From: Alistipes sp.
GTDB lineage: Bacteria; Bacteroidota; Bacteroidia; Bacteroidales; Rikenellaceae
Reading direction: 5' to 3'
Length of the DNA: 36,360 nt
NCBI GenBank assembly: GCA_017631055.1
Contig: JAGBTZ010000046.1
Coordinates: 1-36,360, forward strand
In this document: in pieces, positions 7,166 through 15,504 of the stretch
How positions within the stretch are numbered: position 1 is the first letter of the stretch
Layout of the letters: each line of letters opens with the position of its first letter
Program-made: the position numbers and the translations under genes
The notes under the pieces: generated by a model
Told to the model about the DNA's origin: nothing
Seen by the model: the letters and a program-made list of their open reading frames with translations, nothing else
Databases searched by the model: none

Positions 7166-8824
7166 TTATTGTCTGTTCGAGATTTTCACGCAGCGCACCG
7201 AAGCTCCGTAGCAACGTGCTCCGTAGGAGTACCACGCAGCAGCCTCGGCTCCATCCAGAATGGGGTAGACTCCGTAGTAGACCTCATCGAAGGCCACGAA
7301 GAGCGTTCCCGCCTTACCAAAGCCGTTGGTGCCACTGCCGTAACTCTTGGCTGTCCAATAGAGCAGGCGCTCCGATGTCTCGCCAATGAGGCCCGAGACG
7401 TCAAAGTTACCCGTGCTGGGGAAGTAGTCGCCATTGCCGCCACTCCAGGTCCAACCGTAATCCTGCATAGTCCACTCCTTATTGACATCGGTGCATGCGT
7501 AACCATCGGGCACCTCGCCAAATGCCCCCTGTGGCGGAACGGTATAGCCCGCAGGGCAGGGGTCGAAGAGTGTCTTATAGGTCTTGTTCTGGTCGCTGCT
7601 GCCCCACAGGTACGATGAGGCCTGCATCATCTCGCCATTGGCGTTCATCAAGTCTTGTTGCAGATACCAATCGAAAACATACTCGCCGATGGGGATGTCG
7701 GTGCGACAGCCGAGGAATGTGGTCGGGTGGCGCAGTGCGTAGTCGATATTGCCCGGGGCGTTGAGTGCTACGGGGGTGGCAAATCCTGCGTAGTGCCACT
7801 CGGCCGAGCCCTCGCCCGTCTGAGTGTTGTTGATGTTGACCTGCTCGCGTGCCGCAACAATAGCCTCCTGCACGCGGTTGTACTCCTCCTCGCTCTCGTC
7901 TATCTCGTAATTATCGTTATAGCGGTGCTTGGGTATCTCGATATATGGCGCCGGCGAGGGTAGGAACGGCTCCTTGCGGCCCCACTGGTAGAGCAGACCT
8001 CGGTTGCTGATTTCACCCGGGGTGTTGCAGCCCGCTCCGAGGTTGCGGTCCTGCCATACAAGACCATTGGCAGTTGAGGTTGAAATCTCCTCATCGGTGA
8101 CCCATATATGCCAACTCCAGAGTATCTTTCCGCCCTTGTCGCAGACCGAAATCAGAGCATTGCCCTCGATTGCACCCGTGGTGAAGTAGATTGCCTTCTG
8201 CTCGGGTGAGTAGATGGGCGAGCCGGAGATTATGTCGCAGCTGCGGGTCTTGTCGCCATCGAAGGTCGCCTCCCAAACCAAATCGGCATACGCTGCATCG
8301 TTGATAGCCACGCCAAAGGTGCGCAGATACTCCGTATTGCCATCGCCACCGTTGCCATTACCCTTGACCGAGGCATCGAAGCGGTAGGTGGTCGAGGTGC
8401 GGGCTATGTAGCAGTTGGCTCTCTCTTTGGCCGAGAGGTCAACAGCCTTCTCGCCCTCCTGCATCAACTTAAATCGCGCCTTGGCTGTGTCGTTGCCCGA
8501 GCCGGCAACTACCTCCACGATAGCCAAACGGCTCTCGCTGCCGGGGTTTTGGTCTACAAAGAATGTGAGCGAACTCTCCTCGATGCTGATATCGAGCCAC
8601 TCCGCCTCGCAAACCACATCCCACGCCTCGCGGTTGGTGGCAACAAAAATTTTCTTCATACCGCCCTCCCTTGCAATCACTGCCGAGGAGGTCGACAACT
8701 CGACCGATGCGAAGATGGGCTCCACGCCATCCAGTGCCGAGGTGTTGTCCGAGCAGCTGGCAATGAGGAGCATTGCCACTGCCATAAAACTATATATCTT
8801 GTTATGTATCTTCATATTCATCAT
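7166..8824 (-). CDS. BACON plus FISUMP-domain surface lipoprotein
   Basis: A 552-residue predicted lipoprotein. The ATG at 8822-8824 was chosen because GGAG stands 9 bases before it; an alternative ATG at 8813-8815 is possible. The lipobox is LIAS|C with the cysteine near residue 24. Residues about 40-125 form a BACON-like domain (VFVATNREAWDVV-type strand, AEWLDISIE, then VEVVAGSG.. and RFKLMQEGE). Near residue 135 is the phrase RANCYIARTSTTYRFDA. Residues about 250-552 match the Fibrobacter succinogenes major paralogous (FISUMP) type: VWQDRNLGAG, LLYQWGRKEPF, DPCPAGYTVPP, LLYWTAKSYG and the closing GASVRCVKI. FISUMP proteins are secreted and of unknown function. The start is 5 bases after the LRR gene stop (in the same operon). 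The same NCYI/FISUMP order occurs in the protein at 25388-29920. Confidence 0.83.
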   Translation of the reverse strand: MMNMKIHNKIYSFMAVAMLLIASCSDNTSALDGVEPIFASVELSTSSAVIAREGGMKKIFVATNREAWDVVCEAEWLDISIEESSLTFFVDQNPGSESRLAIVEVVAGSGNDTAKARFKLMQEGEKAVDLSAKERANCYIARTSTTYRFDASVKGNGNGGDGNTEYLRTFGVAINDAAYADLVWEATFDGDKTRSCDIISGSPIYSPEQKAIYFTTGAIEGNALISVCDKGGKILWSWHIWVTDEEISTSTANGLVWQDRNLGAGCNTPGEISNRGLLYQWGRKEPFLPSPAPYIEIPKHRYNDNYEIDESEEEYNRVQEAIVAAREQVNINNTQTGEGSAEWHYAGFATPVALNAPGNIDYALRHPTTFLGCRTDIPIGEYVFDWYLQQDLMNANGEMMQASSYLWGSSDQNKTYKTLFDPCPAGYTVPPQGAFGEVPDGYACTDVNKEWTMQDYGWTWSGGNGDYFPSTGNFDVSGLIGETSERLLYWTAKSYGSGTNGFGKAGTLFVAFDEVYYGVYPILDGAEAAAWYSYGARCYGASVRCVKISNRQ

Positions 8825-8829
8825 TTGCT

Positions 8830-11800
8830 TTATCTCCAAGTTGAGGGTATCGTTCCATAATCCGACAATCCTGTGCAGCCCAAGAAGCAATCGGCATGAG
8901 CCGAACTGTTGACGGGAGCATTCGGGAAGTCATCTCCGCGCTCACGCTCGTAGAGGTGGACACGCTTTTGGGTGCCGTCTGCTGCGGTGATTACCGTGTA
9001 GGGCGACTCTCCGGTCAGTGATGAGCATCCCGCGAAGCAGGAGTCGATATAATTGATGCGGCGCACCGTGTCGAAGAGCGATGCGGGCAGGCTCTTCAGT
9101 GCCGAGCAACCCATAAAGCACTTCGTATACTTGACACTCGAGGTCTTGGTGCCGATTGCCGAGAAGAGCCCTGCGGGCAGACTATCCAACGAACTACAAC
9201 CCGAGAATGTGCGCTCGAAGTCGGTGATTGCGGGCATATCGGCAAACAGAGCCTCGGGGATAGCCTTCAGCGACTTGCAGCCCTCGAAGAGCGAGCGAAC
9301 GGTCGTTACGTTGGCGCAGTTATCAAACATATCCTCGGGAATCGACTCGAGAGCCGAGCAGTTGACAAATGTGCCCGTGAATTGTGTGACCTTGACATTC
9401 GCGGCAAAGAGTGCATCGGGCAGCTCCTTGAGCGAAGAACAACCGCCAAAGGTGCTCGTGAACTTGAGTTTTGCATCGGCAAGAGGCGCAAACAAATCGG
9501 CCGGAATGCTCTCCAACTGCGGGCAGTTGTAGAAGGCATAAGCCATAGTCGTCACAGTTGAGGTGGTCGGGAATATCGAGCCCTCGATTCTCTTGAGCGA
9601 GGTACAGTTCTCGAACACACTCTCGAAACCGGTGCTGACCTTCACATTCTTCGAGAATAACCCTGCCGGAATGCTCTCCAATCCCGAGTACTCGAACAGA
9701 TAGCGGAAGCCCGGAGAGGTGACCGTAGTAAATCTGTCGAAGAGGGTTGCCGGAATGCTCTTCAGGTTGGGACACTCGGCAAACATATACGAGAAGTCGG
9801 CTGAAGAGTAATCTCTACACTCGGCAAATAGTTCTGCCGGAACCGACTCCAGTGCCGTATTTTCGAATGTGTAGGTAAACTCGTAAGCGTTGCTCATACC
9901 TTGGAAGAGCGTAGCGGGCAACTGGCGCAGAGCAGTACAATCCGAGAAGCAGTACTTGAACGACTTGGCTGCCGTCAATCCACGGAAAGCGTTGGGCTCA
10001 ATCGAGGTGAGCGACTGGCAACCCTGGAATACGGCTCCTATGGTCTTGACTCCCGAGAGGCCATCGAATGTGCCCGCCTTGAGGGTGGTAATTCCGGTCT
10101 TGTAGAAGATGTACTCAAGGTTGGTGACGGTCGCATTCTTGGTGAACAAACCTGTCGGAATCTCGGTGAGAGAGCAACATCCCGCAAACATATATTTAAT
10201 ATCGGTAGCGGCGGTTGCACCCTCCATCAACTTCGTAGGGATGCTCTTCAGTCGGGTACAAGCCGAGAAGGCTCCTGTGAGAATGGTGGCGTTGCTGCTC
10301 TTGGCAAACAATCCCTCGGGTATGCTCTCGATAGCGGTTGCTCCGAAGACGTAGTCGAGTTGCTTGATTTTGCTGCAGTTGCTGAACAATCCTTCGGGCA
10401 ACGAGCGCAACTTGCCGGCATCGACCATTGTGCGCACCTGGTCAAAGTTGCTCAGAGTGCTGTTGGTGTCGACTACGCCCGTACCTGTTGCGTAGAATGT
10501 GTAGGTGAAATCCTCAGCAGCAGGGCAGTTTGCAAAGAGGTTCTCCGGAATTGCGGTAATCGAAGCGGTGTGCGAGAAGCAATCCTCGAAATTCTTTGCC
10601 AAGGTGGCGTGCTTGAACAATCCCGCCGGAATCTCCTTGAGCGAAGTGCAGCACGAGAAGGCTCCAAGGAACGACTTTACGTTGGCAAACGAGCCTGCAA
10701 CGTCATTGGGAATAGACTCCAATCGCGAACAACCCAGACACATATCGGCAGCCGTGGTGTAGCCCATCTTACCCCACGAGATAATGTTGCGCAACTCGGT
10801 CGAGAATTCGCCATCGGTGCCAAATTCCAACGATTTCGCCTGGCCACTAATCGAGATGGTGTAGAGTCCCGGGTTGCGATAGGTGTGAGTACCTCGCTTG
10901 CTCTCGAAAGTCTCGGGCTCGGAACCATCGCCCCAATCGACCATAATCGACCCGCCGGTTGATGTGGTTAGCACGGGCGCAGCAGTTATGGGGTAATCCT
11001 TCTCGGGAACCTCAATTTCGTAGATAAGTTCCTCGGTGTCGGTGCCGATTTGGTGGATAGTAACCTTGGCCTCGGCGTGGTTGTCGGGGTCGCCCACCTG
11101 AATCAGGAACGAATCTTTACGCTCGTTGCCACCCTCGTTGGGTGCAATGGTGATGGTTAAGGTGTTGCCCTCGTGCGAAAGGTTGTACCATGTACCTGCA
11201 TCGGGGGTGGTATAGTACCACTCCAATTCGGGATTGCACTCGACTGTAACCCTCTTGGCTCCACCCTTGTCGTCGGATGCGACATTGTGGGTGTTGAGGC
11301 GAATGAAAGCCGAGCCATCCTGGCTGACGATGATTTTGTCGGAGTCGGCACTCTCGCCCACGCCCGCCAAAACGGTAATCTCGGCCACACGCTGTGCGGT
11401 CGAGGCGTTGTCGTCAATGGTCAGCAGAAGACCCTCGGGGCACTTCTCGACCAAAATCCAACTACAAGTGCAGTCGAACGACCACTCTTCTTGGTTGGTG
11501 TCGACCGATATGACTTTTTGAAGTGAGGTGTGAGCCTTGATGCGCAGAGTATTCTCGGCAAGGCTTATCTCGGGTGTGCCACTGTGGTTTTGGGTAACAT
11601 TAAGCGTTACGGAGGATGAAATTCCCCCCCCCTTGCCCGAGGCGGTTAAAGTGATGGTTGCAGCATTGGAACTGCTTGAGTTGTTGTGTGTTGCAGCGAT
11701 GTGCAGAAAGTGCTTGTCAGCTTCAATATCGAGCCATTCGGCATTGGTTGCCGTGTAGTTCCACTCCTCTTGGTTGGTGATGACGTCAACCAAAACCTCG

Positions 11801-11997
11801 CCACCGCGAGTCTTGAAGTTGATTGAGCCCTCGGTGCCCTCTTCGTTCACAACTAAAAGAGGATTTTCGGAGCTGACCTTGAGCGAAATCTGACCTGCCG
11901 ACTCCTGCTCTGCAACAAGTTCATCGAGCGAGGTCGAGTTGCACGAAATGGCGCATACGAGCAGCGCCAATGTCAATATATGGTAAAATCTCTTCAT
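8830..11997 (-). CDS. Large surface lipoprotein with BACON domains, a PKD-like domain and about 20 leucine-rich-type repeats
   Basis: The product has 1055 residues with signal MKRFYHILTLALLVCAIS|C. Residues about 37-325 hold three BACON-like sandwiches (TNQEEWNYTATNAEWLDI, TNQEEWSFDC, LEWYYTTPDAGTWYNLS). About 330-395 is PKD-like (VDWGDGSEPE, GTHTYRNPGLYTISISG). From about 400 to 1040 there are about 20 units of 26-28 residues with the pattern F..C..L..IP..LF........F...F, for example GCSSLKELPDALFAANVKV. The unit resembles BspA-like LRR and the 26-residue surface repeat (DUF285-like) families, which mediate adhesion in other bacteria. No type IX sorting domain is visible; the C-terminus (IPSTWR) follows the last repeat. 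A run of nine G on the coding strand lies near codon 122. It is the second gene of the operon, 12 bases after the first. Confidence 0.87.
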   Translation of the reverse strand: MKRFYHILTLALLVCAISCNSTSLDELVAEQESAGQISLKVSSENPLLVVNEEGTEGSINFKTRGGEVLVDVITNQEEWNYTATNAEWLDIEADKHFLHIAATHNNSSSSNAATITLTASGKGGGISSSVTLNVTQNHSGTPEISLAENTLRIKAHTSLQKVISVDTNQEEWSFDCTCSWILVEKCPEGLLLTIDDNASTAQRVAEITVLAGVGESADSDKIIVSQDGSAFIRLNTHNVASDDKGGAKRVTVECNPELEWYYTTPDAGTWYNLSHEGNTLTITIAPNEGGNERKDSFLIQVGDPDNHAEAKVTIHQIGTDTEELIYEIEVPEKDYPITAAPVLTTSTGGSIMVDWGDGSEPETFESKRGTHTYRNPGLYTISISGQAKSLEFGTDGEFSTELRNIISWGKMGYTTAADMCLGCSRLESIPNDVAGSFANVKSFLGAFSCCTSLKEIPAGLFKHATLAKNFEDCFSHTASITAIPENLFANCPAAEDFTYTFYATGTGVVDTNSTLSNFDQVRTMVDAGKLRSLPEGLFSNCSKIKQLDYVFGATAIESIPEGLFAKSSNATILTGAFSACTRLKSIPTKLMEGATAATDIKYMFAGCCSLTEIPTGLFTKNATVTNLEYIFYKTGITTLKAGTFDGLSGVKTIGAVFQGCQSLTSIEPNAFRGLTAAKSFKYCFSDCTALRQLPATLFQGMSNAYEFTYTFENTALESVPAELFAECRDYSSADFSYMFAECPNLKSIPATLFDRFTTVTSPGFRYLFEYSGLESIPAGLFSKNVKVSTGFESVFENCTSLKRIEGSIFPTTSTVTTMAYAFYNCPQLESIPADLFAPLADAKLKFTSTFGGCSSLKELPDALFAANVKVTQFTGTFVNCSALESIPEDMFDNCANVTTVRSLFEGCKSLKAIPEALFADMPAITDFERTFSGCSSLDSLPAGLFSAIGTKTSSVKYTKCFMGCSALKSLPASLFDTVRRINYIDSCFAGCSSLTGESPYTVITAADGTQKRVHLYERERGDDFPNAPVNSSAHADCFLGCTGLSDYGTIPSTWR
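11624..11632 (-). repeat. G9 homopolymer (C9 on + strand) inside the LRR lipoprotein gene
   Basis: Nine consecutive C on the + strand give G9 in the coding direction, read AAG GGG GGG GGA (K-G-G-G) near residue 122 of the lipoprotein. Synonymous glycine codons could have broken the run. A change by one base would shift the frame in the first tenth of the gene. In other bacteria, tracts of this length in surface genes act as slipped-strand contingency loci; here that role is only inferred. Confidence 0.85.
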
Positions 11998-12009
11998 CTT
12001 GCTGGCGGG

Positions 12010-13167
12010 TTAGTCTTGGTACTTTCTGAATACGATGTTATCCATGGGGAACATCGTGGGGCGTGCGCTTGAGCCTACGGCAACCTTGCCTCCATTGTCG
12101 TTGTAGGTCCACAATCCGAAACCGATGTGGTTAAATCCGCTCACCGAAGGCATCTGCGGAGTGAGTGCCGTGCAGTCGGCCGAGGGGATTACCTCCACCT
12201 CCAACATCGCATACGAGAATTGCGTGCTGCTGACCATCGTTATATAGAGGAACATATTGTAGGTGTGCACCATCCAACCAAAGGGGATGATAAATCCTTC
12301 GCTCTGCTTGTCGTAACGTACCTCGAGTGCCGTGCCAGGGTAGAGGAAGTTGCGCATAACGAGCGATTCGCCATAAACACCCTCCTCGATATCGAAGATG
12401 AGATAGTACTGCGAAGGGCTGGGGGCGTAATCAAGACTATTGAGCGAGCCGTTAGGGGAGTAGTACCACTTGTTGGCTGTAATCTCCCACTTGCCACACA
12501 ACTTATAGTAAGGATTCTCGGCACGAGTGCCCTGCGATACCGCAATTTCGATGGTCTGAGCCTGCTCGCCCTCCCCGATGGTTACGTTGACAACTCCCTG
12601 TAAACTCTGCTCGGAGGTGTTGGGCTCGGTTGAGATGGTTGCCTTGCCCGCAACCGTATCCTTCGCAAGCGAAATCCACGCAGCCTCGGTGCTAATCTCC
12701 CAACTACCATTAGTGAAGACACTGAACGAGTACTCTCCACCCTCCGAATCGAAGTCGTATCGCTCGGCAGCGTTGGTTGCGAGGTTTAACTCCTCGGCAG
12801 CCTCTTGCATCACGGTCAGCGTGCGAGTTGTGAAGTGACTCTTCGGGCTTGAGATATGCAATTCGCCCTGGCGCTCCTCGGCGGAGGTGTTGGGCTCGAC
12901 TGTGACTAAAATGGAGTTGTCTTGCTCCTGAATTGTAAACCAATCCTGCTCGTTGCTTGCAGATGCACTCCACTCCTCGCCCTTGGGATAGGTTGCTATG
13001 GTGATAGTGCGGCTTCCGCCCTCGGCTCCGATGGCTACGTTATTGGCCGAAAGACGTATCAGAGCCGAGCCTTCATCGCTCGTTGCACATCCTGCCAATA
13101 CTCCCATCAGCGGAATCAGGATAAGGCAATGCCACGCCTTGCTGATCGTTTGAATTGTAAACTTCAT
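12010..13167 (-). CDS. Double-BACON surface lipoprotein, first gene of the operon
   Basis: Taken from ATG 13165-13167 the product is 385 residues, with signal MKFTIQTISKAW...MGVLAG|C (cysteine 27) followed by acidic ATSDEGS. Longer in-frame starts at 13200 and 13236 lack a better signal and were not chosen. Residues about 33-125 and 130-225 are two BACON domains: GGSRTITIATYPKGEEW, DWFTIQEQD, LTVMQEAAE, and then GGEYSFSVFTNGSWEIST, AAWISLAKD, IAVSQGTRAE. The C-terminal 155 residues form a beta-rich domain beginning YYKLCGKWEIT, with aromatic strands (HTYNMFLYITMV) and an ending FGLWTYNDNGG. This may relate to the last domain of the 1331-2770 protein. BACON domains often carry adhesive or glycan-targeting roles. 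A good promoter lies at 13292-13323, giving a leader of about 120 bases. Confidence 0.82.
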   Translation of the reverse strand: MKFTIQTISKAWHCLILIPLMGVLAGCATSDEGSALIRLSANNVAIGAEGGSRTITIATYPKGEEWSASASNEQDWFTIQEQDNSILVTVEPNTSAEERQGELHISSPKSHFTTRTLTVMQEAAEELNLATNAAERYDFDSEGGEYSFSVFTNGSWEISTEAAWISLAKDTVAGKATISTEPNTSEQSLQGVVNVTIGEGEQAQTIEIAVSQGTRAENPYYKLCGKWEITANKWYYSPNGSLNSLDYAPSPSQYYLIFDIEEGVYGESLVMRNFLYPGTALEVRYDKQSEGFIIPFGWMVHTYNMFLYITMVSSTQFSYAMLEVEVIPSADCTALTPQMPSVSGFNHIGFGLWTYNDNGGKVAVGSSARPTMFPMDNIVFRKYQD

Positions 13168-13291
13168 ACTTGGGTCTTTGTAGTTTGGTTGTTCTCTCAT
13201 TCGTAATATAATGAAAATAGACACCCCCACCAGCACTTGCGATGTGGTTGAAAGTAGAATCCCAATATATTCAAAATGAGCGATTAAACTA

Positions 13292-13323
13292 CAAAATTAA
13301 ATTAAATGTATGTATGATGCAAA
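13292..13323 (-). promoter_or_regulatory. Bacteroidota-type promoter of the lipoprotein operon
   Basis: On the minus strand a -7 box TAATTTTG (13292-13299) is preceded by TTTG (13320-13323) with a 20-base gap, matching TTTG-N19/20-TAnnTTTG. It points to the BACON lipoprotein at 13167. Confidence 0.75.
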
Positions 13324-13432
13324 TTTTAGCTTAGTAAAACGTAGTGGTGGTGCTATTTTTTTGATTTGAGGCTATTTTGTAGCCATTAGCTGTTGACTGA
13401 AAATTGGGGAAACTGTGGAGACTGGGGAGGCC

Positions 13433-13476
13433 GGGGTTACTGGGGTTACTGGGGCTACTGGGGCTACTGGGGCACT
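13433..13476. repeat. 9-bp minisatellite (GGGGYTACT)
   Basis: Four 9-base units GGGGTTACT, GGGGTTACT, GGGGCTACT, GGGGCTACT (13433-13468) are followed by a shortened GGGGCACT. They are followed by CTCCCCATAATCCCCAT, which also occurs near 30715. The region 13237-13553 holds, besides this array and the operon promoter, no coding sequence that I can support. Confidence 0.88.
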
Positions 13477-13512
13477 CTCCCCATAATCCCCATCTAACCC
13501 ACCCCTCCCGAC

Positions 13513-13548
13513 AAAAAAAGACAAGGGACAGACAAATGTCTATCCCTT
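13513..13548 (-). terminator. Rho-independent terminator of tRNA-fMet
   Basis: An interrupted stem AAGGGA (13523-13528) / TCCCTT (13543-13548), with inner AGACA/TGTCT pairing, is followed on the minus strand by a T7 tract (complement of 13513-13519). It begins 6 bases after the tRNA CCA end. Confidence 0.85.
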
Positions 13549-13553
13549 ATCTT

Positions 13554-13629
13554 TGGTAGCGGGAGGAGGACTCGAACCTCCGACCTTCGGGTTATGAGCC
13601 CGACGAGCTGCCAACTGCTCCATCCCGCG
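13554..13629 (-). tRNA. Initiator tRNA-Met (CAU), CCA encoded
   Basis: A 76-base cloverleaf with anticodon CAT in the loop of CGGGCTCATAACCCG. Three consecutive G:C pairs in the anticodon stem and an unpaired 1-72 position (C1 opposite T72) are the hallmarks of the initiator. The body GGAGCAG and AGCTCGTCGGGCTCATAACC matches bacterial fMet tRNAs. The 3' ACCA is encoded. It has its own promoter and terminator. Confidence 0.96.
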
Positions 13630-13672
13630 ATATATCGTCAATTCTGAATGAATTATCGCTTATTTGCGGTTG

Positions 13673-13703
13673 CAAAGGTAAACAAAATTTTCGGTTATCC
13701 AAA
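13673..13703 (-). promoter_or_regulatory. Promoter of tRNA-fMet
   Basis: On the minus strand, TTTG (13700-13703) and TACCTTTG (13673-13680) stand 19 bases apart, about 43 bases before the mature tRNA 5' end. Confidence 0.8.
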
Positions 13704-13815
13704 ATTTTACACCTCAAACATTGCTTTTTTGTGCAATTATTGCGCCAAGGGCGTGAAACAGAGGTGCCGAATGATGTGAATTATTTGCAACACATCCCTC
13801 TGACAGAAGAACAAA

Positions 13816-13842
13816 GGGTGGCTAATTTTATTTTAGCCACCC
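13816..13842 (-). terminator. Hairpin terminator after the DUF2147 gene
   Basis: A perfect 10-bp stem GGGTGGCTAA (13816-13825) / TTAGCCACCC (13833-13842) with a 7-base loop, 23 bases past the stop of the DUF2147 gene. The following T-tract (TTTGTTCTT) is short. Confidence 0.75.
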
Positions 13843-13865
13843 TCATATATTACTCTACTCTCGGA

Positions 13866-14291
13866 CTATTTCACACGGAACCAATCCATAGTTCTGCCGA
13901 GAAGACCTCGCTTGTCGAGTGAGCCACGCACCTTCAAAACATCGCCATCAACCTCCATTGAGCAATAGTAGGTCTTGCCGTTTCCCGGATCGTAGATTAC
14001 GCCACCCGAGTACTCGCCATCCTTAGCCTTCAGGTTGCTCAACATATTCAAGCCAATCAATTGACGGCTGCGGAGTTTTGCATCGGGGTTATTATTGTCG
14101 ACTGCAGGGCCGCCATTCGGCTCGGTGGGATTCTTCAGCCATACAATTTTGCCATTGTAAACATCGCAATCCTGATAAACCTCAACGATAGCTGTGCCAT
14201 CACTCAACTTCCACTTGCCCACAACATCCTGTGCAAAGGTCGCAACGAAGGGTGCGAGCGTAAAAATCATTGCAATAAAAAACTTTCTCAT
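13866..14291 (-). CDS. DUF2147 family secreted protein
   Basis: A 141-residue protein with a cleavable signal peptide MRKFFIAMIFTLAPFVATFAQ (SPI type, no lipobox cysteine) and a mature part of about 120 residues. The family pattern is clear: VVGKWKLSDGTAIVEVY, NGKIVWL, NNPDAKLRSRQLIGL, GGVIYDPGNGKTY and the closing LKVRGSLDKRGLLGRTMDWFRV. DUF2147 (COG4731) proteins are periplasmic or exported beta-barrel-like proteins, lipocalin-like in look, with no proven function. The gene is monocistronic: a hairpin terminator lies at 13816-13842 and a -7 box (TACCTTTG) is found 84 bases upstream. Confidence 0.92.
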   Translation of the reverse strand: MRKFFIAMIFTLAPFVATFAQDVVGKWKLSDGTAIVEVYQDCDVYNGKIVWLKNPTEPNGGPAVDNNNPDAKLRSRQLIGLNMLSNLKAKDGEYSGGVIYDPGNGKTYYCSMEVDGDVLKVRGSLDKRGLLGRTMDWFRVK

Positions 14292-14374
14292 AGTAAAAAA
14301 CTTTTTGGTTATAAATGTATTCTAATTCTCAACGGCTGCCTCGAAAGCGTATGCTAAATGGCAACCTACATTGG

Positions 14375-14382
14375 CAAAGGTA
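14375..14382 (-). promoter_or_regulatory. Possible -7 box of the DUF2147 gene
   Basis: TACCTTTG on the minus strand, 84 bases before the start codon. No clean TTTG is found at the -33 distance, so the support is moderate. Confidence 0.5.
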
Positions 14383-14395
14383 TAATTTTTTTTGT

Positions 14396-14418
14396 AAAAA
14401 CAGGCACGAAAGAGCCTG
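14396..14418 (-). terminator. Terminator of the pfkA / kinase operon
   Basis: A short stem CAGGC (14401-14405) / GCCTG (14414-14418) is followed on the minus strand by a T5 tract, 53 bases past the kinase stop codon. The stem is only 5 bp. Confidence 0.6.
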
Positions 14419-14470
14419 AAAAAGTGACTTTGTTTTCGCTTAGTCGCTCGTTATTATTGAGTTACGTCTG

Positions 14471-15472
14471 CTAAAAGAGATACTTCTCGGTTTCGACTTT
14501 GTGTGCCAAACGGCGGAGGTCTGCCCAACGCTCCTCATCGAATGTTGTGCCCACAACCTCGATAACCTTACCGGCTGCAATGGCTCCGATAGTTCCGCAC
14601 TGGCGCAGAGATAATCCTCGACACATACCGGCAAGAAATCCTGCTGCATAGAAGTCGCCGGCACCCGTAGTGTCGACACGCTTGGCAGCTGCCATAATGC
14701 CGACATGGACAACCTCGCCACCCTGCTTGATAAGGGCGCCTCGCATGCCAATCTTGACAACGACCAACTCGCACATCTCCGAGATTGTCTGCAGTGCATT
14801 TATCGGCTCATCTTCGCCCGTGAAGGTCTTGGCTTCGTCCTCGTTTGCAAAGAGAATATCGACATACTCGGCAACGATTTCGCGCAGGAAATCGAGATTT
14901 TCGGCTACCACGTTGAAACTTGCCAGGTCGATGGCAATCTTCAATCCGCACTGCTTGGCTGTGGCGATGGTGTGGCGCAGAAGAGTGTGGTCCTGAACGA
15001 GATAGCCCTCGATGTAGAGGCAGTCGTAACCCTCGAAAATCGAGGCGTCAATCTCTGCTGCATTCAGCTCGAGAGCTGCTCCGAGGTGGGTGACCATCGT
15101 GCGCTCGCCATCGGGCGAGATAAGCGACACGCACTTGCCCGAGCGCTCCTTGCCGTGGAAAATTACGGGCGCAATGCCGAGGTTTTCGAGAGCCTGAACA
15201 AAGAACTCGCCCGTGGTGTCGGGGCCCACCTTGCCGATAAAGCCAGTCGAACAACCCATACACGCCATTGCACGAATGGTGTTGCCGGCCGAGCCACCTA
15301 ACGAGAGTGAGTAGGGGAGTCCTGCCACCGACTTCGAGATTGCGGTCTGCAGAGCCGAATCCACCAGGCTCATCGAGCCGCGAGCAAGGCCATATTGGTC
15401 GAGAATATCGTTATTGCGCAGATTTACGAGCATATCGGTCAGCGCATTGCCTATTCCTATTATCTTCTTCAT
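14471..15472 (-). CDS. PfkB-family carbohydrate/nucleoside kinase (adenosine kinase-like)
   Basis: A 333-residue soluble kinase of the ribokinase fold. The N-terminus MKKIIGIGNALTDMLVNL and GGSAGNTIRAMACMGCSTGFIGKVG (about residues 59-83, the first PfkB signature region with the GG hinge) bind the sugar. VDTTGAGDFYAAGFLAGM (about 266-283) is the second signature; the Asp of GAGD is the expected catalytic base and the TGAG forms the anion hole. Length and motif spacing fit the adenosine kinase / ribokinase-like branch common in Bacteroidota. The true substrate (ribose, adenosine, fructose derivative) cannot be fixed from sequence. The start is 32 bases after the pfkA stop on the same strand, so the genes are likely one operon of phosphoryl-transfer enzymes. 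Confidence 0.88.
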   Translation of the reverse strand: MKKIIGIGNALTDMLVNLRNNDILDQYGLARGSMSLVDSALQTAISKSVAGLPYSLSLGGSAGNTIRAMACMGCSTGFIGKVGPDTTGEFFVQALENLGIAPVIFHGKERSGKCVSLISPDGERTMVTHLGAALELNAAEIDASIFEGYDCLYIEGYLVQDHTLLRHTIATAKQCGLKIAIDLASFNVVAENLDFLREIVAEYVDILFANEDEAKTFTGEDEPINALQTISEMCELVVVKIGMRGALIKQGGEVVHVGIMAAAKRVDTTGAGDFYAAGFLAGMCRGLSLRQCGTIGAIAAGKVIEVVGTTFDEERWADLRRLAHKVETEKYLF

Positions 15473-15504
15473 TTAAGTTTATGGTTTTGGTGGGTTATTG
15501 AGGT

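Noticed and set aside
9901-10962. Plus-strand frame of 353 residues opposite the LRR gene
   Set aside because: Its repeats are simply the antisense of the LRR units.
8830-11997. Type IX secretion substrate
   Set aside because: No C-terminal sorting domain is visible; the N-terminal lipobox explains surface location.
1331-13323. Polysaccharide utilisation locus
   Set aside because: No SusC/SusD pair, glycoside hydrolase or hybrid regulator is seen.
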